From: a virus
DNA: 21,273 bases
IMG/VR virus record: IMGVR_UViG_3300005549_000035
Span: 1-21,273 of that record
Direction: 5' to 3' (one strand)
Position 1 is the stretch's first letter. Every line of letters begins with the position of its first letter. Both the position numbers and the translations under genes were made by a program. The notes under the pieces were generated by a model. That model ran no database searches, was not told where the DNA came from, and worked only from the letters and a program-made list of their open reading frames with translations. Shown one piece after another: positions 1-8,313 of this stretch.

Positions 1-3000
1 AAAAACTGCCACTCTTCCCGTCGGCGCTTAATGGCCCGCTCGTAAAGGATCCGCTCTTCCGGCTCGAGGGATCGGACAAACTTGCGCTCGAGATCCTTCG
101 ACTCGTGGAAGATGGGCTTGCGCATAATCCCCAACCCCTCGCCAATGGTCGGGCGCATGCGCTTCTTTATGTCGGCGTCGTGGTCAACCAAGGGGCGCAA
201 TTCCTGAATGGCTTTCATGGATGCGTCCGGGTCACGGTCAGCCAGCGCGGCGTCCAAGCTGCGGTATTTACTGATCGGATATACCGCAGTCAGGTTGCGC
301 TCGTAGTCGGCGCGCACCTTCGGATCCTTGTTCTGTTCCAGCCACTTGGTGTGGATGTCGGCGAGCTTTTCGTTTGGGTCAAAGCGCCCGATGCGCAGTC
401 CCACGGTGCCGGCCATTTGTTCCCACCACTTGATAGCGCCGGGCCGTTCCGCCCCAGAGACGCCGCGCACCCCCGGCAGCGACCGGATCGAAATGGGGAT
501 TGGCTGGGTGGCCAGTTCCTTGGCCGTCTGGCTGGCGGTGACCTTGCGCCCGGCGTAGTCCACACGACTGAGAAACTGCAGCGCGCCCTTGCCGATAATG
601 GGGGAAAGGCGGCTGTGCAAGAACTGCCACCCGTGGTGCATCATGTCGGTTAAATCCTGGGGAATGGACCGGATGCTGTAGCGGCGGGTGCCAACGGTGA
701 ACTCGAAGGGGGAATTTTTGTCCCACTCACCGCCCGCCAGCGAGGCGGCCGTAAACGCCGCGGCGGCTTGGCTGAGCGCCAGGGTGGACAGAGCCAGCAT
801 TTGTTCCCGGCCAGCCTTGGCACCGGTGGCACCGGACAGGGCTTGGCCCAAGAACAGCGTGCGGGCGGCCAGGAAATCAGGTGCCAGCAACCCCAGTTGG
901 GCAATGTGCAGAATCGTGGGGTTGACGCTGAAATCCGCCCAATTGAGGTGCCCGTAAGCGGCATTGGCCTGCTCGGCCGAGAGCGCCTTCACGTCCTCAG
1001 CCTTGAGCTTTCCCTGCTGCAACTGCTTTTCAAACACGCGGTTGTTGCGCTCGAGGATCGCCTCGTAGGTTTTGAACTTGAGCCCGGGAATGTACTGGTG
1101 GAACAGGTAATTCGAATACATGTCCGCCACCGGGCCCAACCCGGGGATCTTGCTCACCAAGCCGCTCGTCCTAAACCCTTCCATGAATTGCTGTTGGCTG
1201 GCCCGGTCCGGCAACAGCATGAGCCCATGCCTGGCTGCGTCCATTTGCCTGGGATCGGTGGTCAGGTTCACCTTGGGAATGTTCCCGAACGGGTTTACCC
1301 GGTGCCCCAAGCCGTGAGTGCCCGTCTGCACCTGGTGGAACGGCGCCAGCAATCCGAGCATGGTCCGCTTGGTCTCGCTGTTGAAGGCGTCAAGGAAGTG
1401 GACGATTCCCTTGGGAATGGCCGCCAGCCGGGTGGTTGGCGTCTGATACCACTCGCGAATTGCCGACTTGCCCAACACGTCCTTGAGCCGGTTATACGCC
1501 TCGGGGTGCAGGGCGACGTCGGCTTTGACGAAAATATTGTTCCCAGCCGAATCCTTGGTGACCCACTTCCAACCCTGTAACGCGGGTTGATTGGGAATCG
1601 TTTTGTAGGTGCTGAAGTCTTCCTTGGCGCTCTTGGGCAGAACCAGGGTGACGCCCGGCTCGGTGGCTGTGTCGGGAATACTCATGCCGCCGCCCAACTT
1701 GGTGACAAGCGGCTCGCCGTCCGAGGCTTTGCCCTTGCTCATTTGCTGCACCATTTCGCGGGCGGCAATCACCGATTCCATCTCGTGCATGTAAACCGGC
1801 AGCAGTTCGGAAATGTCCTTGGTCTTTGGTTTATACCCAGCCTGTTCACCGTCAAAAAACGTGGGGAACGAACTGGCCTTGGCGAACTTGAACTTCTCTT
1901 TGAGCGTGCGCCCGGTGCTGCGCTCGGCCCCGCCCACCCCGCTGCCCAAGTCCCAAATCTGGGTAACGTAGTTCTGTTTGAACGTGTCGAGAACCCCGGA
2001 ACCCTGACCGCGCTGGCCGAGCCGGTTGTAACGCCCGCGCACCTCGTTGGCCACCGCCACCTCAGCCGGGGTGAGGGTAAGAGCCGCCTGATACCCGGCT
2101 TTGAGTTTCTTATCGGTGGTGGCCGCCATGCGCTGCTGCAGGGTAGCGGCGTCACCGTCGGCTTGGATCCAGTTGGTGATGCCCTCGCGGCGGACCTTGT
2201 CGGGAACGCGCTCGCGAATATCCACCCGGGCGGCAGCGGCGTCGCCGAATGACTTCTGCAGTTTGGCCGACCAGTTGAGCACGCTGCGCCGGTAGTCGGT
2301 CATTTTGCGGGCCTTGAACGCCTCTTCCCCCAGTTCCTTGGCGCCCTTCTGCGCTTCCTCGGCAAAGCCTTTGACCTTTTCCCACGACGCTTTCACCGCC
2401 GGTGCGGCGTTGTTGAACATCGCCTGCAGCGGCTGCAGGTTTATGGCCCCGGCTTCCCCCGCCCGCGGGCGCATGGGAAGGGTCTTCTGTCTTTCTTCGG
2501 CGGATTTTAAAAGTGCTTCTGTCTGGCGAATCTGCCGTTTCAAAACAGTCTGCAATGGCCCCTCGCCTGCACCCTGTGCCACCAGCAATTGAGAACGCTG
2601 TTTTTCCAGAAGCGCCTTGAGCCGTTCCGGATTGGCCCCCTCAGGGGCAGCTTGCCCAAGATATTCACGCCGCGCCTGGGCGTACTGCGTCAGCGTTTCG
2701 TCCTCACCGCGGGCACGGAATGGCGGCTTTTCTTCCTCTGGCCGCAGGCGTTCCTCGGCTGGCCGCGGGCCTTCCTGCACTTCCGGCGGAAACTGGTCCC
2801 GGTGAGCTTCCCGGCGAATGACTTCAAGTTCGCTTGAGATCCGCATGGCTTCACCCAGCGCCGAAACGGAAACGTCTTTGGGCGAGCCAAACAGCTTATG
2901 AACCAAGTCGACGAATTTACCCCAAACATTTTTGGCTGCACCTTTGCCGCCCTTGTATTCCAGGTTGGTCAGCCAATTCTGAATCCGCGGGTTGGAAGAC

Positions 3001-5210
3001 GCCTCGGACAGAAACTCATGCACGTTTTTGAACGTGTTGTGCCCTTCAAATTCAGTGCCGCCAGCTTTCTCTTTGGCATAGGCAAAGAGCACATCAAGTT
3101 CCCCCTGCAGCGATTCAGGTGCCTGATTGTATTTGCTGGTGACAGCGTTGTGAACCAGTTCATGAGTCAGGGTTTGAAGAAAGTCGGCTTGGTTAATTGT
3201 CTGCCCGCTATTATCTTTGGACAGAACCTGAACTATTCCCTCGCGATTGCCTTCCCGCAGGCGGAAGCGTCCGCGAAATTGAGACCCGCCGTAAAACTGC
3301 TGCCGCTCGTAAGGCGACATGTCAATAATTTGGATGGGTTCCAGCGGGTGGGCCGCGTCGGGTTTGAGCAAATGCAACAGCAGCTTGTTGACAGCTTCAC
3401 CGCCGTTTAGTTCGCCGCTCTCTATTGCCTGGGCCAGCTTGCGCTCGTCCAGCAACCCGTTGCCTTTGGTAGTGAACTTCTCGTGTTCAAAAGTCAGGTG
3501 CTCGTTGCCGAATTTCTGGCGGTAGGTGTTTTCCGACTGCGACACCATTCGCTTGATATTCGTACTTCGTCTCAGATCCTCAAACTGCTTCCATATATCC
3601 TGAAATTCTTGGGTGTTGGCTTTTCCCTCACTAATCAGTTCCGCCATTCGTTTGCCGATATCCGCATGTTCCTCTGGCGACAAATGTTCCTGGCCAGGCT
3701 TGGGCGCTTCCGGCGGCATGCCACCGTACTTGTTTTTGATCGCCTCGTTGCGTTTCAGGATGTCTTGGACTTCGGACAGGTCTTTGCCTTCAGCTTTGGC
3801 CTTGGCGAAATCTTCCTGCACCTTCTGCCACTGTGCCCAATCTTCTGGGGTGGCGTGGTAGGTGGTCCCCATCGGATCACCGGTGAGCGGATTCTTGAAA
3901 CGCGAGGTGCTCAACCGCGCAACTTCTGGCTTGGCACCTTCGGCGGGCGCCAAGTGTTCTTGCGTCAGTGGTACTTCACGTTCCCCCGGCGCTTCTGCGC
4001 GTGGTGCGCCACCCTCGTTTCCGGGTGGTAACTCGCTTGGTGGAATTCCTGCACGACCTTCTTCGGCGGGCACTTGCCCTGCGCGCTGCCCGGGTTGTTC
4101 CGGCACATCTCGAAGAACTTGCGCTGCTTGTCGCTCTTGTATGGCATTTGATTCCCTTTCGTGTTCGGCCAGAGCCTTCAGTGACTCTGGCAATTCCAGC
4201 CGGCTTGGGCGTTGCGGCTGGGCAATATCGGTGGTGAGCCGGTCGACTTGGTTGAGATAGCTGGGGTCTTCAAGCCACCGCTGCCCCTGTTGCCGGGCGA
4301 AAGATTCCCGCACCATGTGCGGAATGTGCGGTGCCTCAAACGCGAGACTCGCGCCAATCTGCTCGGCCAGCATATCCGCACCCTTGAGTGGATCCTGCTG
4401 ATACGCTTCGATCAACCCGGGCGCGTTGCCAGCCGCCATGAGCGCGTTTAGGAACACTTGCCGGCCACCGGCTTCACCCGCCGCCAGGGCCGCCTTTTCA
4501 AACACTTCCGGCACAAAGCCAGCCGCCCGACCTGCTAACACCGCGCCCCCTGCCGCCCCTAGTTCGCCAATCCCCGGCATGAGCGCGCCAACCGTGCCTT
4601 GGGTGATCGCCCGGCCAATGTCGCCAGAGCGTTCCAATTCACTCAGTCCCATTTGGCCGCCGAACGCCACCGGCGCGGGCACCCCAAGACTCGTGGCCGC
4701 AAGCCCTGGCACCATTTCGCCAGCGCCTCGGACTGCCCCTTCAGCAATGCGGGCACCCAACCCGGAAGTCTGATCGATGTTGGAAACGTGCTGGCCGCCA
4801 AGCGCCTGGTTCAACAGCGGAAACTCGCCGCTCTGAATGCCGCCGGCACCGATATCAGAGACAAAGCCAACACCTGTGTTCCCGGCAAATTCCGTGGCTG
4901 CGTGCACCGGCTTGGCCAGTGGCCGCAGCGCCGAGCCAACGGGTCCGAGCGGGTTCTCTGGGGTGAGTGACCAAGGCTCGACCACGTTGCGCGAGAGAAA
5001 GCCATACATGTTGGCTTGCCGCTCTGCTTCCTGGCCCGCTGCCTGTTCCTGCAGCATGCGCTCGTAGTCGCTGATTTCACTACGGACCATCGGCTGGCGC
5101 ATGCCCTCAGGCATCATGAGCCGCGGGGGCGGGGCGATGTCTTCCCACGGGATCCCGTAGTCGTCGGGGGCGAACTCTTCTTCCAAACCGTCTGGCAGTT
5201 CAACGGGCAT
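1..5210 (-). CDS. Giant internal virion / large polyvalent-type protein with HExxH metallopeptidase-like domain (partial, C-terminus beyond the left edge)
   Basis: I translated this frame by hand: it is open from ATG 5210 to the window edge, giving 1736 codons without a stop. The start overlaps the upstream stop as TAATG. Residues 19-22 are GIPW within an acidic context, a motif shared with the gene at 6220-7254. Residues ~65-200 are Gly/Ala-rich and hydrophobic-helical. Residues ~355-416 form a Pro/Glu/Gln-rich linker. A zinc-peptidase-like HELVH lies at 683-687, followed by EFLSEASSNP with Glu736, a pattern known in large phage and mobile-element polyvalent proteins. The rest is mostly helical and charged. 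Around 1477-1510 there is a hydrophobic stretch, then RRYSIRSIP and a D-Y-A-G-R segment typical of the C-terminal parts of such proteins. No Cys codon was found. By position it corresponds to T7 gp16, an ejected core protein; that role is inferred. Peptidase activity is not proven. Confidence 0.82.
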   Translation of the reverse strand, partial: MPVELPDGLEEEFAPDDYGIPWEDIAPPPRLMMPEGMRQPMVRSEISDYERMLQEQAAGQEAERQANMYGFLSRNVVEPWSLTPENPLGPVGSALRPLAKPVHAATEFAGNTGVGFVSDIGAGGIQSGEFPLLNQALGGQHVSNIDQTSGLGARIAEGAVRGAGEMVPGLAATSLGVPAPVAFGGQMGLSELERSGDIGRAITQGTVGALMPGIGELGAAGGAVLAGRAAGFVPEVFEKAALAAGEAGGRQVFLNALMAAGNAPGLIEAYQQDPLKGADMLAEQIGASLAFEAPHIPHMVRESFARQQGQRWLEDPSYLNQVDRLTTDIAQPQRPSRLELPESLKALAEHERESNAIQERQAAQVLRDVPEQPGQRAGQVPAEEGRAGIPPSELPPGNEGGAPRAEAPGEREVPLTQEHLAPAEGAKPEVARLSTSRFKNPLTGDPMGTTYHATPEDWAQWQKVQEDFAKAKAEGKDLSEVQDILKRNEAIKNKYGGMPPEAPKPGQEHLSPEEHADIGKRMAELISEGKANTQEFQDIWKQFEDLRRSTNIKRMVSQSENTYRQKFGNEHLTFEHEKFTTKGNGLLDERKLAQAIESGELNGGEAVNKLLLHLLKPDAAHPLEPIQIIDMSPYERQQFYGGSQFRGRFRLREGNREGIVQVLSKDNSGQTINQADFLQTLTHELVHNAVTSKYNQAPESLQGELDVLFAYAKEKAGGTEFEGHNTFKNVHEFLSEASSNPRIQNWLTNLEYKGGKGAAKNVWGKFVDLVHKLFGSPKDVSVSALGEAMRISSELEVIRREAHRDQFPPEVQEGPRPAEERLRPEEEKPPFRARGEDETLTQYAQARREYLGQAAPEGANPERLKALLEKQRSQLLVAQGAGEGPLQTVLKRQIRQTEALLKSAEERQKTLPMRPRAGEAGAINLQPLQAMFNNAAPAVKASWEKVKGFAEEAQKGAKELGEEAFKARKMTDYRRSVLNWSAKLQKSFGDAAAARVDIRERVPDKVRREGITNWIQADGDAATLQQRMAATTDKKLKAGYQAALTLTPAEVAVANEVRGRYNRLGQRGQGSGVLDTFKQNYVTQIWDLGSGVGGAERSTGRTLKEKFKFAKASSFPTFFDGEQAGYKPKTKDISELLPVYMHEMESVIAAREMVQQMSKGKASDGEPLVTKLGGGMSIPDTATEPGVTLVLPKSAKEDFSTYKTIPNQPALQGWKWVTKDSAGNNIFVKADVALHPEAYNRLKDVLGKSAIREWYQTPTTRLAAIPKGIVHFLDAFNSETKRTMLGLLAPFHQVQTGTHGLGHRVNPFGNIPKVNLTTDPRQMDAARHGLMLLPDRASQQQFMEGFRTSGLVSKIPGLGPVADMYSNYLFHQYIPGLKFKTYEAILERNNRVFEKQLQQGKLKAEDVKALSAEQANAAYGHLNWADFSVNPTILHIAQLGLLAPDFLAARTLFLGQALSGATGAKAGREQMLALSTLALSQAAAAFTAASLAGGEWDKNSPFEFTVGTRRYSIRSIPQDLTDMMHHGWQFLHSRLSPIIGKGALQFLSRVDYAGRKVTASQTAKELATQPIPISIRSLPGVRGVSGAERPGAIKWWEQMAGTVGLRIGRFDPNEKLADIHTKWLEQNKDPKVRADYERNLTAVYPISKYRSLDAALADRDPDASMKAIQELRPLVDHDADIKKRMRPTIGEGLGIMRKPIFHESKDLERKFVRSLEPEERILYERAIKRRREEWQF
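3965..4147 (-). CDS. Small phage protein of the MP[YF]KS-x-x-QR type, nested out of frame inside the giant gene
   Basis: This 60-codon ORF is shifted +1 relative to the giant frame on the same strand. It begins MPYKSDKQRKFFEMC and continues with GKCPPKKVVQEFHQAS. This matches a recurring small phage/prophage protein pattern known to me: Met-Pro-[Tyr/Phe]-Lys-Ser, Gln-Arg, an aromatic pair, then a Val-x-x-[Glu/Asp]-Phe-x-x-Ala segment. That similarity is from memory, not a search. Upstream of the ATG is AAAGGGA with a 5-nt spacer, a better Shine-Dalgarno candidate than most genes here have. In the giant frame the same DNA encodes a low-complexity, Pro/Glu/Gln-rich linker, as expected if the giant ORF reads through a pre-existing small gene. 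The final ~20 residues are less typical of the family. Function is unknown; it may be basic and nucleic-acid binding. Chance resemblance is the alternative. Confidence 0.55.
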   Translation of the reverse strand: MPYKSDKQRKFFEMCRNNPGSAQGKCPPKKVVQEFHQASYHPETRVAHHAQKRRGNVKYH

Positions 5211-6211
5211 TACGGTTCCAGGTCTTCGTCGTCCGCGGCGGGCTCGAGATCCTCTTCGTCGGTCGGTGGCTCTTCTTCACCGGGTTCAAGCTCGTTGGCA
5301 GCCAGTTCTTCGGGCGGAATGTTTTCCATTTCCTTGCCCGCTGCTTTCTCAGTGGACGGTGCAGTCATGTCCTCAAGCTCTTTGAGAATACCGTCTCGCT
5401 GTTTTTTGAGCAGCTTCTCTTGGGCGGGGCTGTCCGGTTCTTCGATCAAACCCTTAATGACAGCCAGCCGGTCGGTCAGAATTTTGGCTCGCTCGGCCAG
5501 GGTCATTTGCGGCCGCACAGCTTGCACACCGCCATGGGGCCCGCGAATGGCCATGCCGCCAACTGGCTTCCCAGACTCGTCCAATATCGGTTGCGCTGTA
5601 ATTGGGCCAGTGGCCACGCCAGCGGCGGCTCGAGGCGCAAATGTCGGCGTGCCCGTCCGCGAATTTACCAAGTAGGATTGGCCGGCGGCGTTGGTCGCCT
5701 CTTTGGGCATTCCCACCGGCGTCACTGCGCGTAGTGTCTGGCCAAGCGCCTGTGGTTTGTCGGCAAACAAATTGGGCGCGTTCTCGGCCAGAAGCTTCTC
5801 GAGTGGCACGCCCGCTTTCAGTCCTTCCTGCACCGCCTTCATGCCTTCCATTTTGCGGGCGGCTGAGGCGGCTTCCTGTTCGGCGGCTTTCTCGCGTATG
5901 CGCAACTGACGTTCAAATTGTTGGGCGCGCATCGCTTGCTGTTCCCGGCGCATTTGCAGCTGGGCAGCATGCTGGGCAAGCTCGGCGTCGCGGGTCTCTT
6001 TCAATACCTGGGCATGGCGCTCGCTGGCCCGTTCCTGCGCGGCAAGCCGGGCGTTCTGCATTTCCTGCTCTTGCTGCAGCCGCTGGTATTGGATCTGCGC
6101 GTTGCGCTCGGCGATGGCTTGCGCCCCACGCTGGGCGTTGGACCGCTGCAAAATCCGAGCCGGCTCGATTGGATCAATCCGCAGCCAGGGGGGCATTGTC
6201 ACGTCAGCCAT
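5210..6211 (-). CDS. Probable internal virion (ejection) protein, coiled-coil rich
   Basis: This 333-residue protein starts MADVTMPPWLRIDPIEPAR. Residues ~20-130 are extremely rich in Gln, Arg, Glu and Ala with heptad character, suggesting a long coiled coil. A Gly/Ala/Pro-containing middle follows, then a second charged helical region at ~235-285. The C-terminus is very acidic and ends with two EDLEP units. It has no cysteine and no signal peptide or membrane segment. The ATG lies 8 nt after the previous stop, and its own stop overlaps the next start (TAATG), so it is probably translationally coupled to the giant gene. Its place between a gp14-like and a gp16-like gene suggests the role of T7 gp15, a core protein ejected into the host. 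That is inference from order and composition only. Confidence 0.72.
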   Translation of the reverse strand: MADVTMPPWLRIDPIEPARILQRSNAQRGAQAIAERNAQIQYQRLQQEQEMQNARLAAQERASERHAQVLKETRDAELAQHAAQLQMRREQQAMRAQQFERQLRIREKAAEQEAASAARKMEGMKAVQEGLKAGVPLEKLLAENAPNLFADKPQALGQTLRAVTPVGMPKEATNAAGQSYLVNSRTGTPTFAPRAAAGVATGPITAQPILDESGKPVGGMAIRGPHGGVQAVRPQMTLAERAKILTDRLAVIKGLIEEPDSPAQEKLLKKQRDGILKELEDMTAPSTEKAAGKEMENIPPEELAANELEPGEEEPPTDEEDLEPAADDEDLEP

Positions 6212-6219
6212 AGAATTGG

Positions 6220-7254
6220 TCAGTAAGAGGATTCGTCATCAAAGCCGCCGGCAGAGGAATAGTCCCACGGGATCCCGAAGTCATTCGGATCGTCGCTCAC
6301 CGGCTGGTTGTAATCCCACGGGATTCCGTAGTCGTTGACGTCAGTGCTGGAAGAAGTGTCCCACGGGATCCCAAAATCCTCTGGGTTATCACTAACCGGC
6401 GCCGATGAATTCCAGGGGATTCCGTAATCGTCGGGTGTCCAAGCGCCATTGTTGTAGGGGATACTGCCATAAGGTGCGGGATTCATGCCCGCGTTTTGTC
6501 CCATGGGGGATCCTGCGGTTCCTCTGCCAATTATCGGCGGACCTGAACCCGCACCAAAACCAACCCCGCCCCCGTAACGCTTCAAAATGTCGTCCACTGA
6601 ACTGCCCGCGCTGGCCCCGCCGCCACCGTATCGAATGCCGGGCGTCCCGCCGCCCCCGCCGCCACCGCCCCCGCCGCCGGCTGCCGCTCGCGCCCGTTGG
6701 TAGGCGTCCTCTGGCACCGGCGCGGCCCGGTATTGGTCGGCCCGGTTCTGCGCGTCCAATTGGTGGTTGATGATCCCGGTGACATCGGTCGGGCCCACCT
6801 TTGGGATCAACCCCTGAATGGCCCCCAAGCCAGCGAGCGCCTGGTTCTGCACGTCGTAGCGGGTAAGGCCGATGTCGCGCAACAGCTTGGTGTTTTCCAT
6901 CCCGCTGCCAGAGAAACCGCCGCCCACGGCGCGCTCGGCCGAGTTTTGCTGAAGCTCGGGCAGCAAATCTGAAATATCACCGGCAGCGCGTCGCCCGACA
7001 TTTCCCAGCAGTGTTCCAAGCACGCTGAAATAGTCGCTGGGGTACTGTTTGCGCAGCGCATCCAGCGCGCTGCCGGTGAGTCCACCTTGAATGGCGGTCA
7101 GGTCGCCCAAGTTGCCCTTGACGGTTCCTATCGGCGAAGTGACCCCGGGAATGCCGCCGCTGGCCCGGTTGTAATCGCGAGGCGGGGCGCCGGTGAGTCC
7201 ATACCCACCACCACCGCCCACACCGCCACCAAAACGTCCACCTGTTACGGCCAT
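6220..7254 (-). CDS. Probable internal virion protein with poly-Gly tract and four D-[YF]-G-I-P-W repeats
   Basis: This 344-residue protein starts MAVTGGRFGGG. The Gly-rich N-terminus is followed by a helical region (~45-190) containing GSGMENTKLLRDIGL and NRADQYRAAPVPEDAYQRA, resembling phage internal virion proteins that sit between tail genes and large ejected proteins. An uninterrupted poly-Gly run lies near residue 200. The C-terminal third is Pro/Gly/Asn/Asp-rich and ends in four repeats centred on GIPW at 278-281, 295-298, 310-313 and 327-330. The same motif occurs at residues 19-22 of the giant protein two genes downstream. There is no cysteine. The start lies 4 nt after the previous stop with no clear Shine-Dalgarno sequence. 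By order it matches T7 gp14; this is inferred. Confidence 0.75.
   Translation of the reverse strand: MAVTGGRFGGGVGGGGGYGLTGAPPRDYNRASGGIPGVTSPIGTVKGNLGDLTAIQGGLTGSALDALRKQYPSDYFSVLGTLLGNVGRRAAGDISDLLPELQQNSAERAVGGGFSGSGMENTKLLRDIGLTRYDVQNQALAGLGAIQGLIPKVGPTDVTGIINHQLDAQNRADQYRAAPVPEDAYQRARAAAGGGGGGGGGGGTPGIRYGGGGASAGSSVDDILKRYGGGVGFGAGSGPPIIGRGTAGSPMGQNAGMNPAPYGSIPYNNGAWTPDDYGIPWNSSAPVSDNPEDFGIPWDTSSSTDVNDYGIPWDYNQPVSDDPNDFGIPWDYSSAGGFDDESSY
6262..6432 (-). repeat. Four tandem protein-coding repeats encoding [DN]-[DE]-[YF]-G-I-P-W
   Basis: Four copies are spaced 17, 15 and 17 codons apart at the 3' end of the 344-aa gene, and the DNA itself is similar between copies. The copy at 6314-6336 matches 21 of 23 bases with 5143-5165 in the giant gene, so the related motif is preserved at nucleotide level between two separate genes. 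Confidence 0.9.
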
Positions 7255-7258
7255 AATT

Positions 7259-8311
7259 TTAGAACAGCGAACCGATTCGCTGGTTGTTGAGTTTTGCTGT
7301 GCCCCACGGGGCGAAGTTGATTGCCGGATGCTCTTTGCCGAGCTTGTGCCGCAATTGCCCGTTGAGCAGGCGAATGGCTTTTTTGTGCCGCTCGTCGGCT
7401 TGCCCCAGCGACGTCGTGTCGTCCATTTCCGAGAAGCGCACCGCCTGACATTCTTCCTTCAGAGCCGCCAAGCTCTGGATCATCAGATAATCGGTGTCGG
7501 CCAAAACGGGAATGAACTCAAGCTTGGCCATGGCGGTGACCTGCACCTGTGACACGCCCGGCAAAGTCGGGTTGCAGCAGTTCATGGGCAAGCCGTTCAG
7601 GAAATAACGCCGGTAGTTGGCCACCTCTTCGCTCGGCTGCATGGTCACTAACAACCGCTGCTCGCCGGTCACCGTGTCCACCTCATAAATGGGAACCGTC
7701 CCAATGGTCACGTCCTTCTGAATGCCGGTGATAAGGCTGAAATCCAGCGGGGTATCGACGAAGGGTTGCGTGAGCGAAACGTAAATTCCCGATACCTGAT
7801 CAAAGCCGTCGAGACTGTAAATGGTCGAGCCGTTGCCGTCCTGGCCCTGAAAGAGCACGCGCCGATTCACGTCGGCGGCATCGGTGGTGTAGGCACGAAG
7901 CCGCTTGTTGCCGGCAATCAAGTCCACCATGGTGGGAAACGTCCCACGGTCGTAGGTCTCGAGCCGGTTGCAATTGTTGTTGGGGCAACCCACCTGCGGC
8001 TGCAGCCCGATGCCAGCCTCGAGGAACTCATAAAACTCGTTCTGAATCCGAACGGGGAAATTGCACACGTCCAGATTGATCAGCCGGGCGACGGTGCGCG
8101 GCAGGGTGACAAAGGGGTCAGTCAACGAATCGACGTTGAAGATCATCTTGGCCCAACTACCCCACCAACCCACTTCACCCCCGGCGAAGATCAGCCGCTC
8201 TTGCGCCTCGTTGACTATCTGAATCAGTTCCGACTGGTCGGCGTCGCAGCGGCCAATGGATTGGGGAATGCGCGAGGTGCGGACATCTTTCAATCTGAGG
8301 AATGGAATCAT
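7259..8311 (-). CDS. Probable head-tail adaptor (tail tubular A-like) protein
   Basis: This 350-residue protein starts MIPFLRLKDVRTSRIPQSIG. The ATG at 8311, 2 nt after the previous stop, is preferred over an upstream in-frame start at 8386 that would overlap the preceding gene by 73 bp. The N-terminal part contains IVNEAQERLIFAGGEVGWWG, followed by TLPRTVARL and an NEFYEFLEAGIG segment. This arrangement recurs in phage connector/adaptor proteins located beside nozzle genes, comparable in role to T7 gp11. The C-terminal part is helical and charged (KEECQAVRF, LLNGQLRHKLGKE). Seven cysteines include CPNNNC and a CC pair. Adaptors of this kind bridge the portal and the nozzle. The assignment rests on remembered family motifs and gene order, not a database match. 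Confidence 0.65.
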   Translation of the reverse strand: MIPFLRLKDVRTSRIPQSIGRCDADQSELIQIVNEAQERLIFAGGEVGWWGSWAKMIFNVDSLTDPFVTLPRTVARLINLDVCNFPVRIQNEFYEFLEAGIGLQPQVGCPNNNCNRLETYDRGTFPTMVDLIAGNKRLRAYTTDAADVNRRVLFQGQDGNGSTIYSLDGFDQVSGIYVSLTQPFVDTPLDFSLITGIQKDVTIGTVPIYEVDTVTGEQRLLVTMQPSEEVANYRRYFLNGLPMNCCNPTLPGVSQVQVTAMAKLEFIPVLADTDYLMIQSLAALKEECQAVRFSEMDDTTSLGQADERHKKAIRLLNGQLRHKLGKEHPAINFAPWGTAKLNNQRIGSLF

Positions 8312-8313
8312 AT

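Noticed and set aside
105-2252. Several 180-270-codon plus-strand frames opposite the giant gene
   Set aside because: The minus-strand frame is continuous with protein-like motifs. The plus-strand frames are fragments without starts, motifs or operon logic.
6262-6432. Regularly spaced repeats that might suggest a CRISPR array or DNA-binding iterons
   Set aside because: Only four imperfect copies are present, fully in frame, and amino-acid identity exceeds DNA identity. They are protein repeats within a coding region.
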